Below are positions 38,469 through 50,164 of a DNA stretch of 64,000 nt, in pieces. Each line of letters begins with the position of its first letter. The first letter of the stretch is position 1. The position numbers and the translations under genes are program-made. The stretch covers positions 186,001-250,000 of the forward strand of contig NZ_JAGINT010000002.1 of the NCBI RefSeq assembly GCF_017876295.1. Direction: 5' to 3'. The notes beneath the pieces are model-generated. The model did no database searches. It worked only from the letters and a program-made list of their open reading frames with translations, and was not told the origin of the DNA. The DNA comes from Kribbella aluminosa. Its GTDB lineage: Bacteria; Actinomycetota; Actinomycetes; Propionibacteriales; Kribbellaceae.

Positions 38469-39890
38469 ATGGAACCGGTCGAGCTCAGCGGTGCTGGGTT
38501 GGCGCCGCTCGACGCTGTGGCGTTGGGGCAGCGGCGTACTGCGGTGCGGCTGAGTGACGACGCGCGGAAGCGGATGCGGGAGTCGGCGCGGGTGGTGGCC
38601 GAGGTGGCGCGGCGGCGGCCGGTGTACGGGCGGACGACCGGGGTCGGGGCGAACCGGGACGTGCTGACGTCCGACCCGGAGCACGGCGCGCGGCTGCTCG
38701 CGTCGCACTCCACGACCGGTACGACGTCGTACCCGAAGGACGTGGTCCGGCTCGGGCTGCTGATCCGGGTCAACCAGCTCGCCGCCGGCGGGTCGGGGCT
38801 CGAACCGGCGGTCGCCGACGCGATCGTTGGCCTGCTCAACGACGACGACCTGCCCGACCTGCACCGCGGTGGCGCGATCGGTACCGGCGACCTCGGCCCG
38901 CTCGCGGAGCTCGGGCTCGCGCTCGGCGACGTCATCGACGGCACCAGCGCGCTCCCGCTGCTGTCCAGCAACGCGCTCACGCTCGCCGAGTGCTGCCTGG
39001 CGTACGTCGAGGCCGCCACGCTGATCGAGGTCGTACCGCTGGTCGGCGCGCTCACGCATGTCGCGCTCCGCGGCAACGCCGAGGTGTACGACGTCCGCGT
39101 GCACGAGGCCCGTCCGCAACCCGGGCAACTGAGGGTCGCCCGAAGGATGCGCGAGCTGCTCGACGGCCTGCCGATGAAACCTGCCCGGATCCAGGACCCC
39201 TTCGGCCTCCGGGCCTTCGCCCAGGTACTCGGACCGGCCGTCGACCACTCCGATGCCCTGGGCAACAGTGTGCGGATCGACATCAACGCCGCCGCGGAGA
39301 ACCCGCTGGTGGCCGGCGACACCGTGCTGCACAACGGCAACTGGCACGCGATGCCGATCGCGCTCGCGCTGGACGCGCTCCGGCTCAGCCTGCACAGCGT
39401 CGCGACCCTCTCCACCACCCGGGTCGCGAACCTGGTCGACCCGGACTACAGCGGTCTCAGCCGGTTCCTGGCCAGCGGCGCCGAGGCGAGCTCTGGCGTG
39501 ATGATGATCGAGTACGTCGCCCACGACGCGCTCGCCGCGGTCCGCTCCGCCGCCCAGCCCGCGACCCTCGGTACGGCGACGTTGTCCCGCGGCGCCGAAC
39601 TGCACGCGAGCTTCGCTCCGCAGGCCGCCGTACTGACCAAGCAACTCCTGGACGCGCTCCGCGAGGTCCTGGCCAGCGAACTCGTCACCGCGACCCGCGC
39701 GATCCGGCTGGCCGGGCTGACCCCCGACGACCTGTCCCCCGCGGCCGTCGGCCCGTGGCTGACCGACGCGCTCGCCGCCCTGCCGGACGACCTCGCCGAC
39801 CGATCCCTGCGCGAGGATCTGGAGATCGCCCGCGGTCTGCTCACCCAGTGGGGCGATCGCCAGGTCGAACACCCGGCCGAGTCCGGCTAG
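38469..39890 (+). CDS. Histidase/phenylalanine-lyase family paralogue without MIO tripeptide
   Basis: 473 residues of the aromatic amino-acid lyase fold. VYGRTTGVGANRDVL matches the Tyr loop, NGNWHAMPIALALD the NGNFHG region, INAAAENPLV the DNPVV region and SRGAELHASFAPQAA the C-terminal Glu region. At the cofactor position the canonical ASGDL is replaced by G138-T139-G140-D-L (IGTGDLGPL), so the MIO-forming serine is missing. It may be inactive as a lyase, make a Thr-derived cofactor, or have a new role. It is distinct from hutH at 31-32.5 kb. ATG 38469 fits the family start. It converges with the hydrolase gene (50-base overlap). Confidence 0.88.
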   Translation: MEPVELSGAGLAPLDAVALGQRRTAVRLSDDARKRMRESARVVAEVARRRPVYGRTTGVGANRDVLTSDPEHGARLLASHSTTGTTSYPKDVVRLGLLIRVNQLAAGGSGLEPAVADAIVGLLNDDDLPDLHRGGAIGTGDLGPLAELGLALGDVIDGTSALPLLSSNALTLAECCLAYVEAATLIEVVPLVGALTHVALRGNAEVYDVRVHEARPQPGQLRVARRMRELLDGLPMKPARIQDPFGLRAFAQVLGPAVDHSDALGNSVRIDINAAAENPLVAGDTVLHNGNWHAMPIALALDALRLSLHSVATLSTTRVANLVDPDYSGLSRFLASGAEASSGVMMIEYVAHDALAAVRSAAQPATLGTATLSRGAELHASFAPQAAVLTKQLLDALREVLASELVTATRAIRLAGLTPDDLSPAAVGPWLTDALAALPDDLADRSLREDLEIARGLLTQWGDRQVEHPAESG

Positions 39891-40704
39891 CGAGCAGCTC
39901 GCGGAGTTGCGCGGCGAACTCGACCGGATGCGTGGCGTACCCGATGTGGTTGCCGGGAAAGTCCACGACCTGCAGGCCGAGCCGTTCGGCGAGCACCGTG
40001 TTCGGCCGGTACGGGAACAGCTCGCGCGACTCGTTGCCACCAGCAAGCACAAGCCGGTCGTCCAGCGCGGCCAGCGCCGTCAGGTCGGGCTCGTACCGCG
40101 GGTAGGTCCTGAGCTCGTACTCGAACCAGAAGTTCAGGTTCGCACTCATCCGCTGCATCAGCTCGGCGCGCTGCTCCTCCGGGAGCGCCGCGAACCGCTC
40201 GGACGAGTCGTCCGCGGTCACCCCGAGGACGCGTTCGCCGAACCGGCGCATCGCCTCGGCCGGGCCGTCCGCGCGCCACGCGTCGTACAGCTCGTCGAGG
40301 AACGCGAGCCACTCGTCGCCGTCCGGCAGCAGCGTCGCGAGCGGTGGTTCGTGGCTGATCAACGTCGCGACGTGCTCCGGCGAACGGGTGAGCAGGTGCA
40401 GGCCGACGATCGCGCCCGAGCTGCTGCCGAACACGTGCGCGGGTCCGGATCCGAGGTGTTCGATCAGCGCCACGGCGTCGTCCGCGTCCGCGTCGAGCCG
40501 GGTCGCGGCGTCGACCGGACCGTCGGCCGGACTCCGCGAGAAGCCGCGGCGGTTGTAGGCGACGACGGTGTAGTCGTCGGAGAGCTGGCGGAGCAGGCCG
40601 GCGTACGGCATGGCATCGCCGTTGCCGCCCGGGATCAGGAGGACGAGCGGGCCGCTGCCCGCGGTCTCGTAGTACAGCTCGGCACCAGGTACGGCAAGCA
40701 TCAT
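39841..40704 (-). CDS. Alpha/beta hydrolase
   Basis: 287 residues. The oxyanion strand LVLLIPGGNGDA, the nucleophile elbow FGSSSGAIVG and the catalytic histidine near FPGNHIGYATHP mark an alpha/beta-hydrolase fold enzyme. YNRRGFSRS is typical of esterase or epoxide-hydrolase-like members. The substrate is unknown. Its ATG overlaps the stop of the TetR gene (ATGATG), so the two are coupled and the enzyme is probably part of that regulator's own operon. Confidence 0.9.
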   Translation of the reverse strand: MMLAVPGAELYYETAGSGPLVLLIPGGNGDAMPYAGLLRQLSDDYTVVAYNRRGFSRSPADGPVDAATRLDADADDAVALIEHLGSGPAHVFGSSSGAIVGLHLLTRSPEHVATLISHEPPLATLLPDGDEWLAFLDELYDAWRADGPAEAMRRFGERVLGVTADDSSERFAALPEEQRAELMQRMSANLNFWFEYELRTYPRYEPDLTALAALDDRLVLAGGNESRELFPYRPNTVLAERLGLQVVDFPGNHIGYATHPVEFAAQLRELLASRTRPGVRPGDRPTG

Positions 40705-41279
40705 TGCGGCCTTCCGATGATCGATTCGAGTTCGTTCAACGCGTTCTGTACGTAGCTGTGGATCGGCGCGGGACCGCCGTCGGCGAGCCAGCGCGAGACG
40801 GCCAGCTCGGCAGCGGCGTTGACGGCCGCGGCCACCACGACCGGCATCAGGCCGTCGCCTGCCCGAGCGGCGATCGCGGCGGCCAGTTCGCGTTCCGTCG
40901 CGTTCCGGGCCTTGAGGTACTCGCCCTGCAGGTCCGGCGCGCTCGTGACCAGCCGGACGCCGGCGACCCATTCCGGATCCGGGTCGCCGGCCTCGTACTC
41001 CGCGAGCACGCTGAGCCGGATGCTGTCCCACAACGGTTCGCCGGCCGGGCGCTCACGCAGCGCCCGGCCGGTCCGGGTGGCACGATCCGTCGCCAGCGAG
41101 CAGATCGCCTCGTACTTGTTCGCGAAGTAGTTGTTGTAGGTCCGCGGCGACACGCCGGCCGCGGCGGCGATGTCCTCGACGAGGACGTTCTCCAGGCCGC
41201 GCTCGATCGCGAGGCGCATCGCCGCGATCCCGATCGCCCGCCGGGTGGCGAGCTTCTTGCGTTCCCGAAGACCGGTCAT
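40701..41279 (-). CDS. TetR-family transcriptional regulator
   Basis: 192 residues. The HTH (about 8-55) reads KLATRRAIGIAAMRLAIERG and VEDIAAAAGVSPRTYNNYFA, with NNYF ending the recognition helix. The C-terminal domain is of the common actinobacterial type with unknown ligand. Upstream, the palindrome TGCGTGTCACGCA and paired direct repeats suggest autoregulation. It is translationally coupled to the hydrolase. Confidence 0.92.
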   Translation of the reverse strand: MTGLRERKKLATRRAIGIAAMRLAIERGLENVLVEDIAAAAGVSPRTYNNYFANKYEAICSLATDRATRTGRALRERPAGEPLWDSIRLSVLAEYEAGDPDPEWVAGVRLVTSAPDLQGEYLKARNATERELAAAIAARAGDGLMPVVVAAAVNAAAELAVSRWLADGGPAPIHSYVQNALNELESIIGRPQ

Positions 41280-41301
41280 GCGACCAGCCTAGGCACCTCT
41301 C

Positions 41302-41336
41302 TGCGTGTCACGCAATTATTCGCGCCACGCAGTTAT
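41302..41336. promoter_or_regulatory. TetR operator region
   Basis: A perfect 13-bp palindrome TGCGTG-T-CACGCA (41302-41314), overlapped by a direct repeat CACGCArTTAT at 41309-41319 and 41326-41336. It lies just upstream of the TetR start. Confidence 0.65.
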
Positions 41337-41357
41337 CGGCCAGGTCCCGCGTGGCGC

Positions 41358-42200
41358 TCAGAGGCGGTTGTAGGCCTTCAACGTGCGGAGGGCGCCGACC
41401 GTCACGATGCCGCGGTACTCCAGCGTTGCGGCCGGGCCTGGTGGCTCCCACGTGATCCCCCAGCCGCCGTCGGGCTGCTGGTCGGCGATCAGGCGGTCGA
41501 GGTGGGCGTCGAGCTGTTCGTCGGTGAAGAGTGGGCGCCAGATGCTGTCCGGCGTCTGCGCGAACTGCAGCGGCGTCACGCCGTACGACGGATCGGCCGC
41601 GTCGGCGCGGTAGTAGGCGAGCTTCGGGAGCCACTCGCGAACCCGGTCCAGGTCGGCGTCGCCGCGGTGTTCGAGGAATTCGAGCGCCTCGTGCATGCCG
41701 TGCGCGTCCTCCGGGAAACCGTTCGCCAGCTGCTCGGCGCACCAGGCGGCGGCCTTGTCGCGCCAGGGGTGCTCGACGCCCAGCTTGTGCAGCCGGCCGA
41801 CCAGCCCGGCGGTCGGGTTCACGCCCGGCTGGTACGTCCACTCGGTCATGTGCTCGGCGTGCGGGTAACCCTCGACGGCCGGACCGCACAGCGGTACGGC
41901 GCCGTCCGGCGTCGCGACGGAGGCGAGCCAGTCGACGGCCCGTCGAACCATGTCCTCGTCGCGGGCACCGGCCGCGAGCAGCGTGTCGAACGCGACCTCG
42001 ACGTCGAGCGGCAGGCTGTCCGGGCAGCGCTTGTCCGGCTCCAGTCCCCATCCGAATCCCCCGTCGGCGTTCTGGAATCCGCGCAAGGCGTCCACCACGC
42101 CCTGCGCATCCGCCCCCTCGAAAACCGTCGCGAAGAGCCGCCGCTCGAGCACCCGAGCGTCCCGCCGTACGAAGTCCCGTGCTGCCGTGAAGATGTCCAT
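41358..42200 (-). CDS. Alpha/alpha-toroid (prenyltransferase/squalene-oxidase repeat-like) protein
   Basis: 280 residues with repeats of the QW/prenyltransferase type: RGFQNADGGFGWGLEPD near residue 45 and DQQPDGGWGITWEPPG near residue 245, with further toroid-like helices between. No signal peptide and no DxDD cyclase motif are seen, so cyclase activity is unproven. ATG 42200 follows a GAGGGAGGGTGAAGG region. It may be a stand-alone protein between kdpE and the TetR operon. Confidence 0.75.
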   Translation of the reverse strand: MDIFTAARDFVRRDARVLERRLFATVFEGADAQGVVDALRGFQNADGGFGWGLEPDKRCPDSLPLDVEVAFDTLLAAGARDEDMVRRAVDWLASVATPDGAVPLCGPAVEGYPHAEHMTEWTYQPGVNPTAGLVGRLHKLGVEHPWRDKAAAWCAEQLANGFPEDAHGMHEALEFLEHRGDADLDRVREWLPKLAYYRADAADPSYGVTPLQFAQTPDSIWRPLFTDEQLDAHLDRLIADQQPDGGWGITWEPPGPAATLEYRGIVTVGALRTLKAYNRL

Positions 42201-42250
42201 GCCTTCACCCTCCCTCAGATCCTTCGACGGCGTATTGAACGAAACGGACG

Positions 42251-42928
42251 TCACGGCTCGAATCGGTAGCCCATGCCTGGTTCGGTGAGGAGGTGTTTGG
42301 GGCGGGCGGGGTCCGGTTCGAGTTTGCGGCGGAGTTGGCCCATGTAGAAGCGTAGGTTGCCGCTCGCGGTCTCGTAGCCGGGGCCCCACACCTCGGTGAG
42401 CAGCTGGCGCTGCGACATCAGCTTGCCGGGGTTGCGGACGAGCACCTCCAGCAGGTGCCACTCGGTCGGCGTGAGGCGGATGTCCTCGCCGTTCTCCAGC
42501 GTGACGCGCTTCGCGGACAGGTCCACCACCGAGCCGCCGACGGTCACCACCGGCTGGTCCTGCGCGATGTTGCTGCGCCGCAGTACGGCGCGCATCCGGG
42601 CCAGCAGTTCGTCGATCCCGAACGGCTTGGTCACGTAGTCGTCGGCGCCGGCGTCCAGCGCCTCCACCTTGTCGGTCTGGTCGGTCCGCCCGGACAGCAC
42701 CAGGATCGGCGCGTCGGTCCAGCCGCGCAGCCCGCGGATCACGTCGACGCCGTCGAAGTCCGGCAGCCCGAGGTCCAGGATCACCAGCTCCGGCGGGTGC
42801 TGCGCGGCCACCTTCAACGCCGACGTACCGGTGCCGGCCAGGTACACCTCGTACCCCCGCGCCTTCAGATTGATCTGCAACGCCCGCACGATCTGCGGCT
42901 CGTCGTCAACCACCAGAACTCTGGTCAC
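42251..42928 (-). CDS. kdpE: KdpE response regulator
   Basis: 225 residues. The receiver domain carries VLVVDDEPQIVRAL, the phospho-acceptor Asp in LVILDLGLPDFDG and the conserved Lys in YVTKPFG; the OmpR-type winged helix carries RLTPTEWHLLEVLVRNPGKL and SGNLRFYMGQLRRKLEPD. It activates kdp transcription when phosphorylated by KdpD. GTG 42928 overlaps the kdpD stop (GTGA). Last gene of the kdp operon; likely binding sites are the direct repeats at 50165-50214. Confidence 0.96.
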   Translation of the reverse strand: MTRVLVVDDEPQIVRALQINLKARGYEVYLAGTGTSALKVAAQHPPELVILDLGLPDFDGVDVIRGLRGWTDAPILVLSGRTDQTDKVEALDAGADDYVTKPFGIDELLARMRAVLRRSNIAQDQPVVTVGGSVVDLSAKRVTLENGEDIRLTPTEWHLLEVLVRNPGKLMSQRQLLTEVWGPGYETASGNLRFYMGQLRRKLEPDPARPKHLLTEPGMGYRFEP

Positions 42929-45501
42929 TCGACGCCTTCCTGTTCGGAGCGTTCGCGGGCGCCGGGGATCGGTACGTCGGGGCGCGCGGCGGCGGCCGGG
43001 ATCGAGACCACCATGGTCAGTCCACCACCCGGCGTGTCCTCGGGCTGCAACGTGCCCTGCATCGCCTCGGCGAGTCCGCGGGCCAACGCCAGCCCGAGGC
43101 CCACGCCGACCGTGTTGTCGGTGTCGCCGAGCCGCTGGAACGGCGCGAACACCCGGTCCCGGTGCTGCCGCGGGATCCCCGGCCCGCGGTCGATCACCCG
43201 GACCTCGACGGTGGCTCCGAGCGCGCTTCCGGTGACCAGCGGCGGCCGTCCGGGCGGGGAGTACCGGATCGCGTTCGCGAGCAGGTTCGCGACCACGCGC
43301 TCCAGCAGCGCCGGATCCGCCTCGACCAGCGGCAGCGTGTGCGGGATGTCGACGGTCACCTGGTCCGCCTCGTCGCCCAGCTCGGACAGTACGCCGGGCA
43401 GGATCTCGTCGAGCGCCATCGGTCGTGTGAAGACCGGGAGTACGCCGGCCTGCAGGCGGCTCAGGTCCAGCAGGTTGTCCACCAGCCGCGACAACCGGTC
43501 CAGCGACTCGTCCGCGGTCTCCAGCAACTCGGCCCGCTCGGACTCGCTCCACTCCACATCGTCGCTGCGCAGCGACGTCACCGACGCCTTCGCCGACGCC
43601 AACGGGGACCGCAGGTCGTGCCCGACCGCCCGGAGCAACGCAGTACGCAGTTTGTCGGCCTCGGCCAGCGGCTTCGCCTCCGCGGCGGCCTCCTCCAGCC
43701 GCTCCCCGTCGACCAGGGCCGCGGCGTACAAGGCCATCGCTCCGACCAGCCGTCGCTCGTCCGCGGCGAGCTGATGGCCCTGCAGGACGAGGACGAGGTC
43801 GTCGCGGGCCGGAACCTCCGCGTCACCGTCCTCAGGACGTCCGCAGGTCATCGTTCCGGCCGAGGCCAGTGGGCGCCAGATCTCGGTCAGCTCGTCGCCG
43901 TCCACGCGCTCCATCAGGCACGCTCCGGTCATTCCGAAGGCCTCGCGCACCCGTTCGAGCAGGGCAGGCAGCGCGGTCTCGCCACGCAGCACCGAGCCGG
44001 CCAGGGTCGACAACGTCTCTGATTCGGCGGCCGACCGGGCTGCCTCCCTGGTCCGGCGGGCGGCGCGGTCGACGACCGAGCTGACCATCGCCGCGACCAG
44101 GACGAAGGTCAGCAGCGCGAGCGCGTTGTTCACATCGGCGATCGTGAACGTCCGCTTCGGCGGGGTGAAGAACCAGTTCAGCACCAGCGACCCGCCGATC
44201 GCGGTCACCATCGCGGGCCACATCCCGCCGACCAGCGCGACGACCACCACCGCGAACAGGAACGCCAGCACGTTGCTGGTCAGGTTGAGCGTGTCGCCGC
44301 CCAGCCCGAGGATCAGCGCGAGCACCGGTTGCAGGACGACGGCCAGGACGAAGCCCTGCAGCTTCCGGCGCCGCGACAGGCTCCCCCGCTGCCGCGGCAG
44401 CCGTCCGCGCCCCATCAGCGAGTGCGTGACGATGTGTACGTCGATCTCGCCCGAATCGCGGATCGTGGTCGCGCCGATCCCCGGCCCGGTGAACAGCGAC
44501 CCGAACCGCGAGCGCCGACTGCCGCCGAGTACCAACTGGGTCGCGTTCTCCGCCTTGGCGAAGGTCAGCAGCGCGGCCGGGATGTCGTCGCCGACCACCT
44601 GGTGGTACGTACCGCCGAGCTGCTCGACGAGGTTCCGCTGCTGGGCGAGCTTGCTCGGGTTCGCGCCGGTCAGTCCGTCGGACCGCGCCACGTGGACCGC
44701 GAGCAGGTCACCGCCGGCCGACCGGGCCGCGATCCGGGCCGCGCGGCGGATCAGCGTCTCGCCCTCGGGGCCGCCGGTGAGCGCGACCACGACCCGCTCC
44801 CTGGCCTCCCAGGTGGAGTCGATGTCGTGCTCGGCGCGGTACTGCTGCAGGCCGGCGTCCACCCGGTCCGCCAGCCAGAGCAGCGCGAGCTCCCGCAGCG
44901 CCGACAGGTTGCCGACCCGGAAGTAGTTGCCGAGGGCAGCGTCGATCTTGTCGGCGGCGTACACGTTGCCGTGCGCCATCCGCCGGCGCAGCGCCTCCGG
45001 CGTCATGTCGACCAGCTCGATCTGGTCCGCGGCTCGGACCACCCGGTCCGGCACCGTCTCCTGCTGCGGTACGCCGGTGATCTTCTCGACCACGTCGTTG
45101 ATCGACTCGAGGTGCTGGATGTTCAGCGTCGAGATCACGTCGATGCCGGCGTTCAGCAGCTCCTCGATGTCCTGCCAGCGCTTCTCGTTCCGGCTGCCCG
45201 GCACGTTGGTGTGCGCCATCTCGTCGACCAGCGCGACGTCCGGGCGCCGGGCGAGTACGGCGTCCAGGTCCATCTCGGTGAAACTGGCGCCGCGGTAGTC
45301 GATGATCCGCCGCGGCACCGTCTCCATACTGTCCAGCATCTCTTCGGTGTACTTGCGGCCGTGGGTCTCCACGAAGCCGACCGCGACGTCGGTCCCGCGG
45401 GCGTGCCGGCGCCTGGCCTCGCCCAGCATCTTGTAGGTCTTCCCAACGCCGGGCGCGGCCCCCAGGTAGATCCGCAGATGCCCGCGGCCGCTCATTCCCA
45501 T
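42925..45501 (-). CDS. kdpD: KdpD osmosensitive potassium-sensor histidine kinase
   Basis: 858 residues. An N-terminal KdpD domain with a Walker A-like GAAPGVGKTYKML and Walker B region (VALVDEMAHTN) is followed by a UspA-like domain (about 235-365, ending in LVLGGSRRSRF), four membrane helices (about 385-480), a GAF-like segment and the kinase core with H-box RAVGHDLRSPLASAKAS, N-box NLLANAIRYSPPG and G-boxes. It senses potassium or cell turgor and phosphorylates KdpE. It starts 12 bases after kdpC. Confidence 0.97.
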   Translation of the reverse strand: MGMSGRGHLRIYLGAAPGVGKTYKMLGEARRRHARGTDVAVGFVETHGRKYTEEMLDSMETVPRRIIDYRGASFTEMDLDAVLARRPDVALVDEMAHTNVPGSRNEKRWQDIEELLNAGIDVISTLNIQHLESINDVVEKITGVPQQETVPDRVVRAADQIELVDMTPEALRRRMAHGNVYAADKIDAALGNYFRVGNLSALRELALLWLADRVDAGLQQYRAEHDIDSTWEARERVVVALTGGPEGETLIRRAARIAARSAGGDLLAVHVARSDGLTGANPSKLAQQRNLVEQLGGTYHQVVGDDIPAALLTFAKAENATQLVLGGSRRSRFGSLFTGPGIGATTIRDSGEIDVHIVTHSLMGRGRLPRQRGSLSRRRKLQGFVLAVVLQPVLALILGLGGDTLNLTSNVLAFLFAVVVVALVGGMWPAMVTAIGGSLVLNWFFTPPKRTFTIADVNNALALLTFVLVAAMVSSVVDRAARRTREAARSAAESETLSTLAGSVLRGETALPALLERVREAFGMTGACLMERVDGDELTEIWRPLASAGTMTCGRPEDGDAEVPARDDLVLVLQGHQLAADERRLVGAMALYAAALVDGERLEEAAAEAKPLAEADKLRTALLRAVGHDLRSPLASAKASVTSLRSDDVEWSESERAELLETADESLDRLSRLVDNLLDLSRLQAGVLPVFTRPMALDEILPGVLSELGDEADQVTVDIPHTLPLVEADPALLERVVANLLANAIRYSPPGRPPLVTGSALGATVEVRVIDRGPGIPRQHRDRVFAPFQRLGDTDNTVGVGLGLALARGLAEAMQGTLQPEDTPGGGLTMVVSIPAAAARPDVPIPGARERSEQEGVE

Positions 45502-45513
45502 AGACCCATGCTC

Positions 45514-46149
45514 TCAGAGCCGGGCCAGGGCAGCGTTGAGCTTGACCACGTTCACGACCGGCTCTCCGAGGAAGCCGAGCACCCGGCCGTCGGTGTTCTG
45601 CTTCACCAGCCTCTGCACCTGTTCCACGCTCAGACCACGCTCGCGGGCGACCCGGTTGACCTGCAGAGCGGCGTACGCCGGGCTGATGTCCGGGTCGAGA
45701 CCGCTGCCGCTCGCCGTGACCGCATCCGGCGGGACCTGGGACTCGTTCACGCTCTCGAGTGCCGCGACGGCCTTCTTCCGCTCCTGGACCGCCGCACGCA
45801 GGTCGGTGTTGTTCGGACCGAGGTTCGAACCGCCGCTGGCCTTCGCGTCGTAGTCACTCGCGGACGGCCGGGTCTGGAACCACTTCGGGTCCGCGACCAT
45901 GATCGCCTTGCCGGCGGAGTCCTTCTTGCCGCTGTCCATCGTGTACGCCTGACCGATCAGGCCGGACGCCACCTCTTTGCCGTTCACCGTGATGATCGAG
46001 CCGTTCGCGTTGCCGTGGAACAGCGCCTGCGCCGCACCGGTCATCGCCAGCGGGTACAGGATGCCGAGAGCAACGGTGAAGACCAGCAGGGCCCGGATTG
46101 CGACCCCGAACTGGCGGACCGAGCCGGGGAGATTGCTTGCCATTGACAA
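45514..46149 (-). CDS. kdpC: KdpC, potassium-transporting ATPase C subunit
   Basis: 211 residues with one N-terminal membrane helix (ALLVFTVALGILYPLAMTG) and an extracytoplasmic domain ending in ERGLSVEQVQRLVKQNTDGR and FLGEPVVNVVKLNAAL, the KdpC signature. It supports assembly and potassium affinity of the KdpFABC complex. It lies 24 bases after kdpB. Confidence 0.97.
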   Translation of the reverse strand: MSMASNLPGSVRQFGVAIRALLVFTVALGILYPLAMTGAAQALFHGNANGSIITVNGKEVASGLIGQAYTMDSGKKDSAGKAIMVADPKWFQTRPSASDYDAKASGGSNLGPNNTDLRAAVQERKKAVAALESVNESQVPPDAVTASGSGLDPDISPAYAALQVNRVARERGLSVEQVQRLVKQNTDGRVLGFLGEPVVNVVKLNAALARL

Positions 46150-46173
46150 ATACCCTTCAAGAATTGGACACAG

Positions 46174-48263
<2,090 letters not shown>

Positions 48264-48267
<4 letters not shown>

Positions 48268-49925
48268 AGTCCCTCCGCGAGGGGTCCGAGAGTAAGAGCG
48301 GGGAAATAGGTCAGGCCGGTGACGATCAGGACGACTCCGACCAGCATCGTCACGAACAGCGCCTTGTGGGTGGGCAGCGTGCCCTGGGTCACCGGGACCG
48401 GCTGCTGCTGGGCGAACGAGCCCGCCAGCGCCAGCACGACCACGATCGGCACGAACCGGCCGAGCAGCATCACGATCCCGAGAGCCGTGTTGTAGAAGGG
48501 GATGTTCGCGCTGATACCGGCGAACGCGCTGCCGTTGTTGTTGCCGGCCGAGGTGAAGGCGTACAGCACCTCGGAGAAGCCGTGCGGGCTGCCGGTGTTG
48601 AGGATCGACGCCCGAGCCGTCGCCAGCCCCATCGCGATCGAGGCACCGACCAGCACGACGGTCGGCGTGGCCAGGATGTACAGCGAGACCAGCTTCATCT
48701 CGCGGCCGGTGATCTTCTTCTTCAGGTACTCCGGCGTCCGGCCGACCATCAGCCCGGCCACGAACACCGTGAGTACGGCGAGCACGAGGATGCCGTACAA
48801 ACCGGTCCCGGTACCACCGGGTGTCACTTCTCCCAGCATCATGTGGAACAGCGGCACGCCACCACCGAGCGGGGTGAAGGAGTCGTGCATCGAGTTGACC
48901 GCGCCGGTCGACGTACCGGTCGTAGAAACCGCGAACAGCGACGACGCCCACTCCCCGAAGCGCGTCTCCTTCCCTTCCATGGCGGCACCGGCGGCCCGGG
49001 TCGCAGTGCCCGCGCCCTGAACCTCGAAGAGCGTCGCGAGGAAGACGAAGGCGCCCCAGATCGTGCCCATCACGCCGAGGATCGCGTAGCCCTGCCGCTT
49101 GTCGTTGACCATCACGCCGAAGGTGCGGGTCAGGCAGACCGGGATCACCAGCAGCAGGAAGATCTCGAACAGGTCGGAAAGGCCGTTCGGGTTCTCGAAC
49201 GGGTGCGCGGAGTTGGCGTTGTAGTAGCCACCGCCGTTGGTGCCGAGCTCCTTGATGACCTCCTGGCTGGCGACGGCACCGCCCGGGATCGTCTGGGTCT
49301 GACCGACCACCGAGGTGACCTCGTGGCCGCCGGAGAAGTTCTGTACGACGCCCATCGCGACCAGCGCCAGCGTCCCGATCACCGCGATCGGGAGCAGCAC
49401 CCGCAGTACGGTCCGGGTCAGGTCGACCCAGAAGTTGCCGAGCCGGTCGGTCTTGGACCGGGCGAAACCACGGATGACCGCGATCGCGACGGTGATGCCG
49501 ACCGCCGCGGACAGGAAGTTCTGCACCGCGAGGCCGGCGAACTGGACCAGGTGGCCCATCACGGCCTCGGGCACGTAACTCTGCCAGTTCGTGTTCGACA
49601 CGAACGACGCCGCGGTGTTGAACGCGAGCCCGGAGTCGACGTTCGGCAGGCCGAGGGACAACGGCAACCAGTGCTGCAGCCGCTGGAGCAGGTACAGCAG
49701 GACGACGCTGACCGCCGAGAACGCGAGCAGCGAACGGGCATAGACCGCCCAGGTCTGGTCGGCCTTCGGGTCGACGCCGAACAGCTTGTACGTCGCACGC
49801 TCGATCCGCAGATCCTTGCCGGACGTGTAGACCCGGGCCATGTACCCGCCGAACGGGCGGTACACGGCCGCCAGGCACGCGAGCAGTAGGCCGACCTGTA
49901 ACAGGCCGGCTGCGGTGTCGGACAT
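48264..49925 (-). CDS. kdpA: KdpA, potassium channel-like subunit
   Basis: 553 residues with about ten helices and the four selectivity-loop segments typical of KdpA, e.g. [44 protein letters not shown] and [14 protein letters not shown]. It selects potassium. ATG 49925 overlaps the kdpF stop as TGATG. Confidence 0.98.
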
Positions 49926-50014
49926 CAGAACCTCTCGGGGAAGACCAGGGCGGCGATCAGATAGAGGACCAGAGCAACGGCCACGACCAGGCCGGCGATG
50001 TTCTCGGCGCTCAC
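49925..50014 (-). CDS. kdpF: KdpF small stabilising subunit
   Basis: 29 residues, too short for usual gene finders. One hydrophobic helix ([20 protein letters not shown]) ends in PERF, the KdpF signature. It stabilises the KdpABC complex. GTG 50014 overlaps the stop of the 27-residue ORF upstream, and its own stop overlaps the kdpA ATG. Confidence 0.93.
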   Translation of the reverse strand: MSAENIAGLVVAVALVLYLIAALVFPERF

Positions 50015-50094
50015 AACTTCTCCACTCCACGCAACGCGAGCCAGACGGCCGCGAACACGACGACGGTGACAGCGAGATAGATGACGTCACCCAT
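50011..50094 (-). CDS. 27-residue membrane peptide at the head of the kdp operon
   Basis: [20 protein letters not shown] then LRGVEKL: one hydrophobic helix with a charged C-terminus. The stop overlaps the kdpF GTG (TTGTGA), the same coupling used throughout the operon, so I believe it is translated. It may be a second small subunit or a leader peptide controlling kdp translation. No start of equal quality lies elsewhere. Confidence 0.65.
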   Translation of the reverse strand: MGDVIYLAVTVVVFAAVWLALRGVEKL

Positions 50095-50164
50095 GACGGC
50101 AGCACCTCGCGGCAGAATTCCTCATGCCTTCACTGCACACCGCTGATCGCCTCGTCAGGAGGGT

